The notes beneath the pieces were generated by a model. That model saw nothing but the letters and a program-made list of their open reading frames with translations, was not told the origin of the DNA and made no database searches. Shown one piece after another: positions 7,636-15,415 of a stretch of 47,595 bases of DNA; position 1 is the stretch's first letter, and every line of letters starts with the position of its first letter. The translations under genes were made by a program, and so were the position numbers. The stretch comes from Vulcanimicrobiota bacterium (lineage in GTDB: Bacteria; Vulcanimicrobiota; Vulcanimicrobiia; Vulcanimicrobiales; Vulcanimicrobiaceae). The stretch spans positions 1 to 47,595 of the forward strand of contig JAFANA010000133.1 in NCBI GenBank assembly GCA_019232905.1, in the 5' to 3' direction.

Positions 7636-9474
7636 CTATTCGACGGTGACGGTTTTGGCTAGGTTGCGCGGTTGATCGACGTCTTTACCTTCGATATCGG
7701 CGATGTGGTATGCCAACAATTGTAGCGGTATGACATTGACGATGGGAGACAGTAACTCATCAACTTTCGGAACCCAGAAAACGTAATCTGCAACCGAACG
7801 CGCTTCTTCGTCACCGTGGTTTGCCACGACGATGATCGGCGCTTCGCGTGCCTTCGACTCCATCAGGTTCGACAGAATCTTGTCACGAACGCGGCCGTCC
7901 GTCATGATGCCGATGACCGGCGTTTCCGTGTCGAGCAATGCGATCGGTCCGTGCTTCATTTCGCCGGCGGCGTAGCCCTCAGCGTGAATGTAGCTGATTT
8001 CCTTGAGTTTGAGGGCGCCTTCGAGCGCCGTCGGATAGTTGATATAGCGGCCGATGAAGAGGCAGCTGCGCATCTTGCGAATCTTGCGCGCGACGTCGCG
8101 AATATAGTCGGACGTGTTGAGAATCACGTCGACGGACGCGGGCAGCAACTTCGTATTCGCGCCGATCTCTTTGAGACGTTGAGCATCGACCGTCCCGCGT
8201 ACTTTCGCCATATAGAGCGAAAACAGCGTCATCGCCGTCACCTGCGAAACGTAGGTCTTGGTCGCTGCGACGCCGATTTCGGGGCCGCCGCGCGTATAAA
8301 GCGTGCCGTCGGCAATGCGCGTCAAATGTGAACCGAGCACGTTGCAGATGCCGAGAATGGACGTTCCCGCATCCTTTGCGATGCGGACAGCTTCGATCGT
8401 GTCGGCCGTTTCGCCTGATTGCGACATCGCGATCACGAGCGCGGTCGGATCGATTACCGGATCGCCGTAACGAAATTCGCTTGCGAGTTCCATTTCAACC
8501 GGCAACTTGACGAGCGAGCGTAGCAAATACATGCCGACCATGCCCGCATGGTAGGCCGTGCCGCAACCGGTGATGGCGATTTTCGAAATCTGACGCAAAC
8601 GATCGTCGTCGATGGCAATCTCTGCGCCAAGGTGAACGTGACCGTCCTCGTCGATGCGTCCGGCAAGCGTCTCTTTGATGACGTTGGGCTGCTCGAAGAT
8701 TTCCTTGAGCATGAAGTGCTTGTAGCCGCTCTTCTCCGCGGACGTCACGTCCCACGTGACGTTGATGACGTCGCGCGCGATCGGCGTGCCGTCGTAGCGC
8801 ATCAGGCGGTAGCCGTTGCGTCCGACGACGACCATCTCACCCTCTTGAAGGATGATTTCGCGTCGCGTGTACGGCAGAATCGCCGGCGTGTCGGAGGCGA
8901 CGTACATCTCGCCGTCGCCGATACCGATGACGAGCGGGCTCGCGCCGTTGCGCGCAAACACCAGCTCGTCGGGATTGTCACTCGAGATCACGCCGAGCGC
9001 GTAGGCCCCGTTCACTTCCGCGAGCGTCTTGCGGACCGCGACCTCGAGATCGCCGTCGTAGTGCAACTCGATCAGGTGCGCGAGCACTTCCGTATCCGTC
9101 TCGCTCTGGAAGACGTGGCCGAGCTCCATAAGCCTCGCGCGAAGGGGAGCATAGTTCTCGATGATGCCGTTATGCACGACGGCAATGTTGCCCGTGCAAT
9201 CCATGTGCGGATGAGCGTTCGCGTCGTTGGGGCGTCCGTGCGTGGCCCAACGGGTGTGGCCGACGCCGACGCAGCCGGAAATCCGGCCGCCGTTCTTCAG
9301 ACGCTCCGCCAGGCGCGAGAGCTTGCCCTCCGCCTTCGTCCCGGTCAGCGCACCGTGCGCGTCGATGACAGCGATGCCTGCACTGTCATAGCCGCGGTAC
9401 TCGAGACGCGCGAGCGAATCCAAAATGATCGGAACGCTATCGCGCTCGCCGATATACCCTACGATACCGCACAT
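7636..9474 (-). CDS. glmS: Glutamine-fructose-6-phosphate aminotransferase (isomerising)
   Basis: 612 residues, full length. The enzyme makes glucosamine-6-phosphate from fructose-6-phosphate and glutamine, the first step toward UDP-GlcNAc, peptidoglycan and lipopolysaccharide. The N-terminal Ntn glutaminase begins 'MCGIVGYIG', with Cys2 as nucleophile, and has 'GHTRWATHGRP' near 75. Two SIS sugar-isomerase domains follow, with 'SQSGETADTIEA' and 'GRYINYPTALEGALKLKEISYIHAEGYAAGE'. The C-terminus 'DVDQPRNLAKTVTVE' is classic. The ATG is at 9472-9474, with AAGG a few bases upstream. No glmS ribozyme is apparent: only 51 bp separate it from rpoZ. Confidence 0.97.
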   Translation of the reverse strand: MCGIVGYIGERDSVPIILDSLARLEYRGYDSAGIAVIDAHGALTGTKAEGKLSRLAERLKNGGRISGCVGVGHTRWATHGRPNDANAHPHMDCTGNIAVVHNGIIENYAPLRARLMELGHVFQSETDTEVLAHLIELHYDGDLEVAVRKTLAEVNGAYALGVISSDNPDELVFARNGASPLVIGIGDGEMYVASDTPAILPYTRREIILQEGEMVVVGRNGYRLMRYDGTPIARDVINVTWDVTSAEKSGYKHFMLKEIFEQPNVIKETLAGRIDEDGHVHLGAEIAIDDDRLRQISKIAITGCGTAYHAGMVGMYLLRSLVKLPVEMELASEFRYGDPVIDPTALVIAMSQSGETADTIEAVRIAKDAGTSILGICNVLGSHLTRIADGTLYTRGGPEIGVAATKTYVSQVTAMTLFSLYMAKVRGTVDAQRLKEIGANTKLLPASVDVILNTSDYIRDVARKIRKMRSCLFIGRYINYPTALEGALKLKEISYIHAEGYAAGEMKHGPIALLDTETPVIGIMTDGRVRDKILSNLMESKAREAPIIVVANHGDEEARSVADYVFWVPKVDELLSPIVNVIPLQLLAYHIADIEGKDVDQPRNLAKTVTVE

Positions 9475-9525
9475 ATGCCTTTATCCTATTGATGAGAGCC
9501 CCGGATGCGAAGAGGCGATTGGCGC

Positions 9526-9798
9526 CTACTTGATACCCTCTTTAGTCCTATGGTATGCGATCGCTCCCTCGGCAATCTCGTCGAGCGCAATCGAAACCGG
9601 CTTATTCGGGTTGATGTCATCTTTATCAACCAGCGGCTCGCTTGCGAAATACTCGCGGCGATCCGACGGCGGCAGTTGCTGAACGCGAATCCAGTTGTTC
9701 AACTGACGAGCGCGCTTCGTCACGATATTGACGAGGCTAAATTTAGAATCAGCGTGCTTCAAAAGCGCGTCGAGATCTCCAAAAACAGTTTTGCTCAT
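9526..9798 (-). CDS. rpoZ: RNA polymerase omega subunit
   Basis: 90 residues. 'LLKHADSKFSLVNIVTKRAR' followed by 'QLNNW' is the omega signature, and the C-terminal part 'KPVSIALDEIAEGAIAY' matches the second conserved helix. The subunit helps assemble beta-prime and, in other bacteria, takes part in ppGpp binding. It lies 18 bp after gmk on the same strand, the common gmk-rpoZ arrangement. Confidence 0.93.
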   Translation of the reverse strand: MSKTVFGDLDALLKHADSKFSLVNIVTKRARQLNNWIRVQQLPPSDRREYFASEPLVDKDDINPNKPVSIALDEIAEGAIAYHRTKEGIK

Positions 9799-9816
9799 TA
9801 TGTCCTTGTAACGTAG

Positions 9817-10437
9817 TTAAGTAAGTTCGACGTTCTTCAACGAATCGTCGCCGTAGCGGTGAATGCGGAACCGTTCCGCTTGCAGTATCGCCTGTAAGTC
9901 GCGTATCGCATCTTCGGAGCGTCCCTGCTCGTTGATGACGATGTAGTCGAAGTTCCGAATGAACTTCATTTCCTGGTGCGCGATCTCCAAGCGTCGCGCG
10001 ATCACCTCGTTCGTTTCCGTTTTTCGCGCCAGCAAACGCTCGCGCAGATGCGAAAACTTATCCGGCACGACAAAGATCAAGATCGCGTCCGGGTAAGCGG
10101 CCTTGACGTTCATCGCGCCGTTGACCTCGGGCTTCATGATGACATCGTAGCCCGCCGTCAGGGTCTTTTGCACGTAATCCCGCGGCATGCCATAGAGGTT
10201 GCCGTCATATTCCCGTGTCTCGATAAAGCCGCCGGCGTGCTCCATCTCTTCAAAAGCGGCTCGATCCAGGAAGAAGTAGTGTTCTCCTTCGATCTCGCCC
10301 GACCGCGGTTCCCGGGTGGTGGCGGATACCGAATACCGCAGCCGCGGCATGCGTTCGAGCAAGGCTTCGACTAAAGTATCTTTACCGGCCCCGGAAGGAC
10401 CTGAAACGACGAAAAGCAGCCCGGGCCCGGTTATCAA
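9817..10437 (-). CDS. gmk: Guanylate kinase
   Basis: 206 residues. The enzyme phosphorylates GMP to GDP. The P-loop is 'SGPSGAGKD' (12-20), with Asp after the Lys instead of the more usual Ser, a variant found in real guanylate kinases. 'YSVSATTREPRSGEIEGEHYFF' pattern (35-56) is the GMP-binding segment. The start is TTG at 10435-10437: an in-frame TAG at 10447-10449 excludes a longer protein, and AGGGAG at 10443-10448 is correctly placed upstream. The gene is divergent from the acyl-CoA ligase across 68 bp. Confidence 0.95.
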   Translation of the reverse strand: MITGPGLLFVVSGPSGAGKDTLVEALLERMPRLRYSVSATTREPRSGEIEGEHYFFLDRAAFEEMEHAGGFIETREYDGNLYGMPRDYVQKTLTAGYDVIMKPEVNGAMNVKAAYPDAILIFVVPDKFSHLRERLLARKTETNEVIARRLEIAHQEMKFIRNFDYIVINEQGRSEDAIRDLQAILQAERFRIHRYGDDSLKNVELT

Positions 10438-10505
10438 ACCAACTCCCTAAAGTCGAAGCGCGGAAAGCAGCATGTTTTCCAAGCCTATGGAGAGGAAACC
10501 TCGTC
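10438..10505. promoter_or_regulatory. Divergent 68-bp intergenic region of gmk and acyl-CoA ligase
   Basis: Both translation starts and both upstream signals must fit here: AGGGAG for gmk on the minus strand and GGAGAGGAAA for the ligase on the plus strand. Promoters for both genes are expected but I cannot name convincing -35/-10 pairs. Confidence 0.4.
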
Positions 10506-11996
10506 ATGGCTCTATCGCTTGCCTCTGTATTGGCCGAGTCGGCCCTTCGGCACCCCGAGCGCACTGCCGTCGTCTTCGGGTCCCAAAGAACGTCGTACGC
10601 GCAGCTTTGGGAACAGGCGCTCCGCTACGCGTCCTTCTTCCGCCGGCAAGGGGTTACGCCTGGCGAGCGCGTGGCGATCCTGCTCCTTAATGCGCCGGAT
10701 TTCCCAGCCGCCTACTATGGAGTGCTTGCCGCGGGCGCGGTAGTCGTCCCGGTGCACGCGCTACTCACGGCCGAGGAGATCAGCTTCGTGCTGGCCGATG
10801 CCGGCGCAAAAGCTCTCGTTTGCTCCCCGCAGTTGGCAACGCAGGGTCGAGCGGCATGTGAGAGTGCCGGGGTCCTCTTCGTAGAGTCCGGCGTTCCCGA
10901 TGATGAGGCAATGGACCAAATGGTCTTGCGTGAGGCGGAAGCCGACGCGGTCGTTCTCTATACGAGCGGTACGACCGGACGGCCGAAAGGCGCGGTCCTC
11001 ACACACAACAATCTCGTTTTAAATTGCACGGTGGTCGCGCACGATCTCTTCCAGATTACGCATGAAGACGTGCTCTTGGGTGCGCTCCCGCTTTTTCACG
11101 CGTTCGGTCAAACCTGCGTTATGAACGCCGCCTTTCGTGTCGGTGCGTCGATCGTGTTAATGCCCCGCTTTGATGGCGAGACGGCGTTGCAACTCATGGT
11201 CGAGTGCGAGGTAACGGTCGTCTCCGGCGTTCCGACCATGTACATTGCCCTGCTCGATGCTGCGAGAAAGAATCCATCTCGTCCGCCGCTGCGCAGGTGC
11301 TGTGCGGGCGGTTCGGCGAGTCCCGTCGCGGTGCTCGAACGGTTCGAAGAGGTTTTCGGTGTGCCCATCTACGAGGGCTACGGTCTCTCGGAAACATCTC
11401 CGGTCGCGAGTTTCAATCAACAAGAATTCGGCCGGAAGCCAGGCACGGTCGGTCGCGGGATCTGGGGCGTGGAGGTGGCGATTGCGGACGCGGAGCTCGC
11501 GGATCGCGTTCGACTTCTTCCTCAAGACGAGCTGGGTGAGATCGTCATCCGCGGACACTGCGTCTTCAAGGGCTACTTGAACAATCCGGAGGCGACGCGT
11601 GAAGCGATTGTTGACGGATGGTTCCGCAGCGGCGACCTCGGCACACGAGACGAGGACGGCTTCGTCACGATCGTCGACCGCAAGAAAGACTTGATCATTC
11701 GCGGCGGCTTCAACGTGTATCCGCGTGAGGTCGAGGAAGTGATGATGCGTCATCCCGCCGTGAAACAGGTTGCCGTCATCGGCGTTCCGCACGACACGCA
11801 CGGGGAAGAAATCGTCGCCGTCGTGCTGCGCGAGGAGGCACTAGAGATCACGGCGGAAGCGTTGATTGCGTGGTCGCAGGAACATCTCGCCCGTCACAAA
11901 TATCCGCGTCACGTGCATTTTATCGAAGCGATGCCGCTCGGCCCCAGCGGAAAAGTGTTGAAACGCGTTCTTCGCGAGCGCGTGTATGCGCACTGA
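10506..11996 (+). CDS. Long-chain acyl-CoA synthetase (AMP-forming)
   Basis: 496 residues, an ANL-superfamily ligase of FadD type that activates a fatty acid to acyl-AMP and then acyl-CoA. The P-loop motif 'LYTSGTTGRPKG' is at 151-162. 'PLFHAFGQTC' and 'GYGLSETSPV' (acyl-binding region) follow. 'FRSGDLGTRDEDGFVTIVDR' with 'KDLIIRGGFNVYP' marks the hinge and C-terminal domain. The catalytic Lys is in 'GPSGKVLKR' near the C-terminus. The chain-length preference cannot be read. GGAGAGG lies just upstream of the ATG. The last 11 bp overlap the NFACT gene. Confidence 0.9.
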   Translation: MALSLASVLAESALRHPERTAVVFGSQRTSYAQLWEQALRYASFFRRQGVTPGERVAILLLNAPDFPAAYYGVLAAGAVVVPVHALLTAEEISFVLADAGAKALVCSPQLATQGRAACESAGVLFVESGVPDDEAMDQMVLREAEADAVVLYTSGTTGRPKGAVLTHNNLVLNCTVVAHDLFQITHEDVLLGALPLFHAFGQTCVMNAAFRVGASIVLMPRFDGETALQLMVECEVTVVSGVPTMYIALLDAARKNPSRPPLRRCCAGGSASPVAVLERFEEVFGVPIYEGYGLSETSPVASFNQQEFGRKPGTVGRGIWGVEVAIADAELADRVRLLPQDELGEIVIRGHCVFKGYLNNPEATREAIVDGWFRSGDLGTRDEDGFVTIVDRKKDLIIRGGFNVYPREVEEVMMRHPAVKQVAVIGVPHDTHGEEIVAVVLREEALEITAEALIAWSQEHLARHKYPRHVHFIEAMPLGPSGKVLKRVLRERVYAH

Positions 11997-13350
11997 TTGG
12001 CAGCTGATCCGGCGCGCCGCGGAGGAGATCCAATCGCGCTTCGCCGGCGCGCGCGTACGCGATGTCGGACTTTTGCCCGACGGACGTGTCGCGATCCAGC
12101 TAAATCGCCGAGGCGAGGATGCGCTGCTTGCCTTCGATCCGTTCGGAACGCCGCCGCTCGTAACGGTCGAACACGAAGCATTGCCTATTGCGGCGGAACC
12201 GGGGTTCGTGCGCGCGCTCGGCGCGGCCTTACGTGGCACGACGCTCCACGGCGCGCAATCGCGCACGAGCGACCGGTTGATGCGCTTGCAGTTCGGCACG
12301 CGCTCGCGTTTCGGGGTCGGTGACGAAGTGACGCTTTACGCCGAGCTCGTTCCGCGCTTCGGAAACCTCATACTCGTCAAGCGCGACGTTGTCGTCGCCG
12401 CGCTCAAAGAATTTTCGCTTGCCGAGAACGGCACGCGTTCGGTGCAAGCCGGCATGTTGTACGAAGCCCCGCCCCTTGTGAGCCGCGAATCGAAAGGCAC
12501 GGACGTCCCGGAAGACCGCTCGGTACTCGATGCGTTCAAAGACTTTCGCGATGAAAAAATCGGCTCGGGCGAGCGCGCACGCACGGTGCAGCGGCGTGCT
12601 CAGTTGCGCAAACGTCTCGATGCGCGAGAACGCAAACTCCTCGAAGAACGGCGCAAACTCGAAGAGAAGCGAGCAAAGGCCATGGCGCGCGAATCGCTGC
12701 GAGAGGAGGGCGAGTCGCTCTTTGCTACGCTTCACGAGATGGACGATAAGGCTCGCGATGACGCCAAGGAGCGCGCGGCCAAACTCTTCGCGCAATACAA
12801 GAAACTCGGCGCGTCACTTCCGCATATTGATGCGCGTGCTGAGTCGATCGATGCGGCCTTGCGCGCGGTGGAGCAGTTGCGGTGGGAAGCCGAGCGCGCG
12901 GACGATGCCGACCTCACCGACGTCGAGCGTGCCGTCGGGCAGCTCGAAGGGCGCCCGGACGAAACGATGCGCTCCCAATCCAAGAGCCGCAAACGCGCAC
13001 CCCTCGAGGTGCGGACGGCGGGCGGTTCACGCATTTTGATCGGACGCTCTCCGAGCGAGAATGCGGAGCTGACGTTTCACGTCGCGCGCCCGAACGATCT
13101 ATGGTTTCACGCGCAAAACATTCCCGGCGCCCATGTAATCTTGCAGCGCGACGATCGCACGGCACCTCCCCCGGACGACTTGCGCCGGGCGGCCGCACTC
13201 GCCGCGTTTTATTCCAAGGCGAAGGCGAGCACCAAAGTTCCGATCGACTACACGGAGCGCAAACATGTGCGCGCGCAGCGCGACGCACCGCCGGGTCTCG
13301 TCTGGTATACGAATCCTCGCACGCTCGTCGTGGAGCCTGAAGCGTCCTAA
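11986..13350 (+). CDS. NFACT family protein, RqcH-like
   Basis: 454 residues, shorter than Bacillus RqcH (about 570). An NFACT-N domain starts at the N-terminus ('WQLIRRAAEEIQSRF'), with the Asp-Arg pair at 96-97 ('TSDRLMRL') that in RqcH is needed for tRNA recruitment and alanine tailing. A charged coiled-coil middle covers about 190-310. The C-terminal NFACT-R domain has 'NDLWFHAQNIPGAHVIL', 'AAFYSKAKASTKVPIDYTER' and 'GLVWYTNPRTLVV'. The likely role is rescue of stalled 50S subunits by C-terminal tailing. The 3' end is unusual: a diverged copy of its last roughly 40 bp lies at 13607-13650 (see findings). The stop overlaps the convergent small gene by 3 bp. Confidence 0.85.
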   Translation: MRTDWQLIRRAAEEIQSRFAGARVRDVGLLPDGRVAIQLNRRGEDALLAFDPFGTPPLVTVEHEALPIAAEPGFVRALGAALRGTTLHGAQSRTSDRLMRLQFGTRSRFGVGDEVTLYAELVPRFGNLILVKRDVVVAALKEFSLAENGTRSVQAGMLYEAPPLVSRESKGTDVPEDRSVLDAFKDFRDEKIGSGERARTVQRRAQLRKRLDARERKLLEERRKLEEKRAKAMARESLREEGESLFATLHEMDDKARDDAKERAAKLFAQYKKLGASLPHIDARAESIDAALRAVEQLRWEAERADDADLTDVERAVGQLEGRPDETMRSQSKSRKRAPLEVRTAGGSRILIGRSPSENAELTFHVARPNDLWFHAQNIPGAHVILQRDDRTAPPPDDLRRAAALAAFYSKAKASTKVPIDYTERKHVRAQRDAPPGLVWYTNPRTLVVEPEAS

Positions 13351-13589
13351 TCTTCGTGCGAATCGTCTTCGCGAGGACGAATGCCCGTTAATGCGGCGCC
13401 CGCGGCTTCACCAACATCGTCCGGCGTTTGTGCTTCCATCGCCTCCGGAGGATCGCTCGCGGGGAACGAGTCCGCGTCGGTTTTATCATAGCCTTCCAAC
13501 TCATCGTCGGCGGTTGGTCCTCGTTCCTCTTGCCGAAGCATCTCCGCATCAGTCTCTTCGAGTTCTTCGCGAATATCTCGATCTTTCAT
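13347..13589 (-). CDS. Small 'DSFPASDPP' motif protein, copy 1
   Basis: 80 residues from the ATG at 13587-13589, which has CGGAGG 4 nt upstream; a longer frame to 13619 lacks such support. The acidic sequence begins 'MKDRDIREELEETDAEMLR', contains 'QEERG', 'GYDK' and the hallmark 'DADSFPASDPP', then a variable acidic tail. Proteins with this short signature are widespread and uncharacterised. The first 53 residues match copy 2 (15216-15398) at about 64% identity by eye, and the leader bases before the ATG are also alike. The gene is convergent with the NFACT gene and divergent from phaB. Confidence 0.75.
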   Translation of the reverse strand: MKDRDIREELEETDAEMLRQEERGPTADDELEGYDKTDADSFPASDPPEAMEAQTPDDVGEAAGAALTGIRPREDDSHED

Positions 13590-13606
13590 CAGACCTCCGT
13601 TCCACA

Positions 13607-13650
13607 CCAATCCTCGCACACGGATCGTCGAGCCGGAAGTATCCGCGGGA
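13607..13650 (+). repeat. Diverged duplicate of the NFACT gene 3' end
   Basis: The sequence AATCCTCGCAC at 13609-13619 and the following 27 bases match 13311-13348 at 28 of 38 positions without gaps. Translated in the corresponding frame it reads 'HTNPRTRIVEPE', against 'YTNPRTLVVEPE' at the end of the NFACT protein. It lies in the leader of the small gene, so the small gene is bracketed by two copies of the NFACT tail. Confidence 0.6.
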
Positions 13651-13693
13651 GATGCGCGACGCTCGTCGCACTTCCCATGGAAAGGAGGAATGC

Positions 13694-14437
13694 ATGTTCG
13701 AAGGACGCGTTGCGATTGTGACGGGGGGCACGCGCGGAATTGGACGGGCGATCACGGAAGCGCTCACCCAAGAAGGCGCGCACGTCGCTGCCTGCTACAA
13801 CACACGCCAAGATTCCGCTGAAGTCTGCGCGGCAGAGGTTCGCGCGATGGGCGGTTCGTGTTCGACGCATCAAGGGCGCGTCGAGCATTTTGATGAGTGC
13901 GGCCGCGTCGTGAACGAGGTGCTGGAAAACTATGGTCGCATAGATTTCTTGGTAAACAACGCTGGCATTACAGCGGACAAAACGCTTCGAAAAATGTCCT
14001 CTGACGATTGGCAAAGCGTGCTGGCTGTAAACCTGTCGGGAGCTTTCAACATGACCAAGGCCGTCCTCGACCATATGATTGCGCGCGGCTCGGGACGTGT
14101 CGTCAATATCAGTTCGATCATCGGGGTAACCGGCAACATCGGCCAAGCGAACTACGCCGCCTCGAAAGCGGGCCTTTTCGGTTTCACGAAGGCGCTCGCG
14201 CTTGAAACCGCCGGCAAGGGCATTACCGCCAACGTCGTTGCGCCCGGATTCATTGCAACCGAGATGGTTGCGGCGATGCCGGAAGCCGCCCTCCAAAAAG
14301 TAACCGCGAGAATCCCCGTCGGCCGTCTTGGGAAACCGCAGGAAATCGCCCGCGTCGTCCGCTTCCTGCTAGAGGACGAAAGCGCCTATATCACCGGCGC
14401 CGTCTTCCATGTCAACGGCGGACTGGACATGCATTAG
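13694..14437 (+). CDS. phaB: Acetoacetyl-CoA reductase-like SDR
   Basis: 247 residues from the ATG at 13694, chosen because AGGAGG lies 5 nt upstream; the frame stays open further upstream only as a shadow of the NFACT and small genes. SDR motifs: 'TGGTRGIG' (10-17), 'NNAG' (88-91), Ser141, Tyr154 and Lys158 in 'YAASKAG'. 'NNAGITADKTLRKM' and the C-terminus 'NGGLDMH' resemble PhaB (NADPH-dependent acetoacetyl-CoA reductase of polyhydroxybutyrate synthesis) more than FabG, but FabG is a close alternative. No phaA or phaC is in the window. Confidence 0.75.
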   Translation: MFEGRVAIVTGGTRGIGRAITEALTQEGAHVAACYNTRQDSAEVCAAEVRAMGGSCSTHQGRVEHFDECGRVVNEVLENYGRIDFLVNNAGITADKTLRKMSSDDWQSVLAVNLSGAFNMTKAVLDHMIARGSGRVVNISSIIGVTGNIGQANYAASKAGLFGFTKALALETAGKGITANVVAPGFIATEMVAAMPEAALQKVTARIPVGRLGKPQEIARVVRFLLEDESAYITGAVFHVNGGLDMH

Positions 14438-14500
14438 CCCATTCGGCCTCGGTCACTTCGCCCTCCCCGCAGTCTCGTGAAGGTGATATTCTCTGCTCGT

Positions 14501-15160
14501 ATGAACGAGACCCAATCCACCGCTTCAAATGAGAGTGAAGTTCGTCTTCGGAACATGGACGTTTCCGACGTGGAACGTATCGTCGAGGTTCATTGTATAA
14601 CGTTCCCCGACTCGTTGTTGACGCACTTGGGACGACCGTACTTGCGCCATTACTACGCGCAGTACTTCAAGCACCCTCAGCACTACGCGGTGGTAGCCGA
14701 AATCGACGGCCGCATCGTCGGATTCATCACCGGCACGGCTTGCCCCGACGATCTGAACAGTCGCGTCTATCGGCCACCGTTAGGCACGGCATTCCAGTCT
14801 GCGTTGCGCATCTTCACGGATCCGGTGTTACGGCGGCACCTGGCGCTCAAGCCGCCGCATGTCGCGCGGGTGTTTCGCGCATTTGCCGGCCGGCGGGTCC
14901 GCACGCGCTCCTTCCAAAGTTCGGCAAAAGCGCGTCTTCTTTCGATGGGCGTTTTACCTGAAGTGCGCGGCAGACGCATTGCGGAGTCGCTGCTCCGTGG
15001 TATTTCGGACAGGCTTTGCGCCGACGGACAATCGCTGATCGGTTCGTCCGTGATCAAGTCGAACACTTCGGCGCTCACGTTGTACGACCGAATCGGCTGG
15101 CATCGCGAATTCGAAGATGAATATGGAGTCTATTTCACGCGCCCCACGCAAGCCGTCTAA
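14501..15160 (+). CDS. GNAT-family N-acetyltransferase, copy 1
   Basis: 219 residues from the ATG at 14501; a GTG at 14477 would add 8 residues and neither start has a good ribosome site. The GNAT core is recognisable: 'VRLRNMDVSDVERIVEVH' at the start, 'YAVVAEIDGRIVGFITGTA' as strands 3-4, 'LLSMGVLPEVRGRRIAESLL' as the acetyl-CoA pyrophosphate loop, and 'TSALTLYDRIGWHRE' at the end. It is clearly paralogous to 43028-43696, sharing 'LLTH.G..YLRHYY' and 'TDPVLR.HL'. The acceptor substrate is unknown. The paralog's position next to polysaccharide genes hints at a sugar or envelope substrate. Confidence 0.8.
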   Translation: MNETQSTASNESEVRLRNMDVSDVERIVEVHCITFPDSLLTHLGRPYLRHYYAQYFKHPQHYAVVAEIDGRIVGFITGTACPDDLNSRVYRPPLGTAFQSALRIFTDPVLRRHLALKPPHVARVFRAFAGRRVRTRSFQSSAKARLLSMGVLPEVRGRRIAESLLRGISDRLCADGQSLIGSSVIKSNTSALTLYDRIGWHREFEDEYGVYFTRPTQAV

Positions 15161-15184
15161 GTCTTAGAGGACCGTTGCATGTGA

Positions 15185-15209
15185 AGAGGCGGCTCATCGA
15201 GCCGCCTCT
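15185..15209. terminator. Bidirectional terminator hairpin
   Basis: AGAGGCGGCTC (15185-15195) pairs perfectly with GAGCCGCCTCT (15199-15209) around a 3-nt loop. It sits between two convergent genes, 24 bp after the GNAT stop and 6 bp after the minus-strand small gene stop. A T-run (15221-15226) follows on the plus strand after about 11 nt, so termination is best supported for the GNAT transcript. Confidence 0.75.
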
Positions 15210-15215
15210 CTTGCG

Positions 15216-15398
15216 TTACGTTTTTTCTGAAGGTTTTTTCGGCGCCGCCGCTGCCGGCGGGTCGCTAGCCGGGAACGAGTCCGCTTCCGCCTTGTCGTAT
15301 CCGCGCAACCGGTCGTTGACGTCGCCGCCACGTTCCTCTTGCCGGTGCATCTCAGCGTCTTTACGTTCGCGTTCCTTTTGGATGTCTCGATCGCTCAT
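15216..15398 (-). CDS. Small 'DSFPASDPP' motif protein, copy 2
   Basis: 60 residues from the ATG at 15396-15398; the leader GGAACGGATGTCTC closely matches that of copy 1. The protein starts 'MSDRDIQKERERKDAEMHR', contains 'QEERG', 'GYDK' and 'EADSFPASDPP', and ends with a short Ala/Pro/Lys tail. It lacks the longer acidic tail of copy 1. The gene begins 17 bp after the superoxide dismutase stop on the same strand, so it is probably cotranscribed with it and may be stress-linked. Function unknown. Confidence 0.75.
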   Translation of the reverse strand: MSDRDIQKERERKDAEMHRQEERGGDVNDRLRGYDKAEADSFPASDPPAAAAPKKPSEKT

Positions 15399-15415
15399 GA
15401 GACATCCGTTCCCGT

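Noticed and set aside
9475..9525. glmS ribozyme upstream of glmS
   Set aside because: Only 51 bp separate rpoZ and glmS, too short for the ribozyme, and no matching pattern is seen.
13265..13693. Upstream extension of the phaB reading frame by 143 codons
   Set aside because: It runs through the NFACT end and antisense to the small gene; the AGGAGG at 13683 marks the start at 13694.
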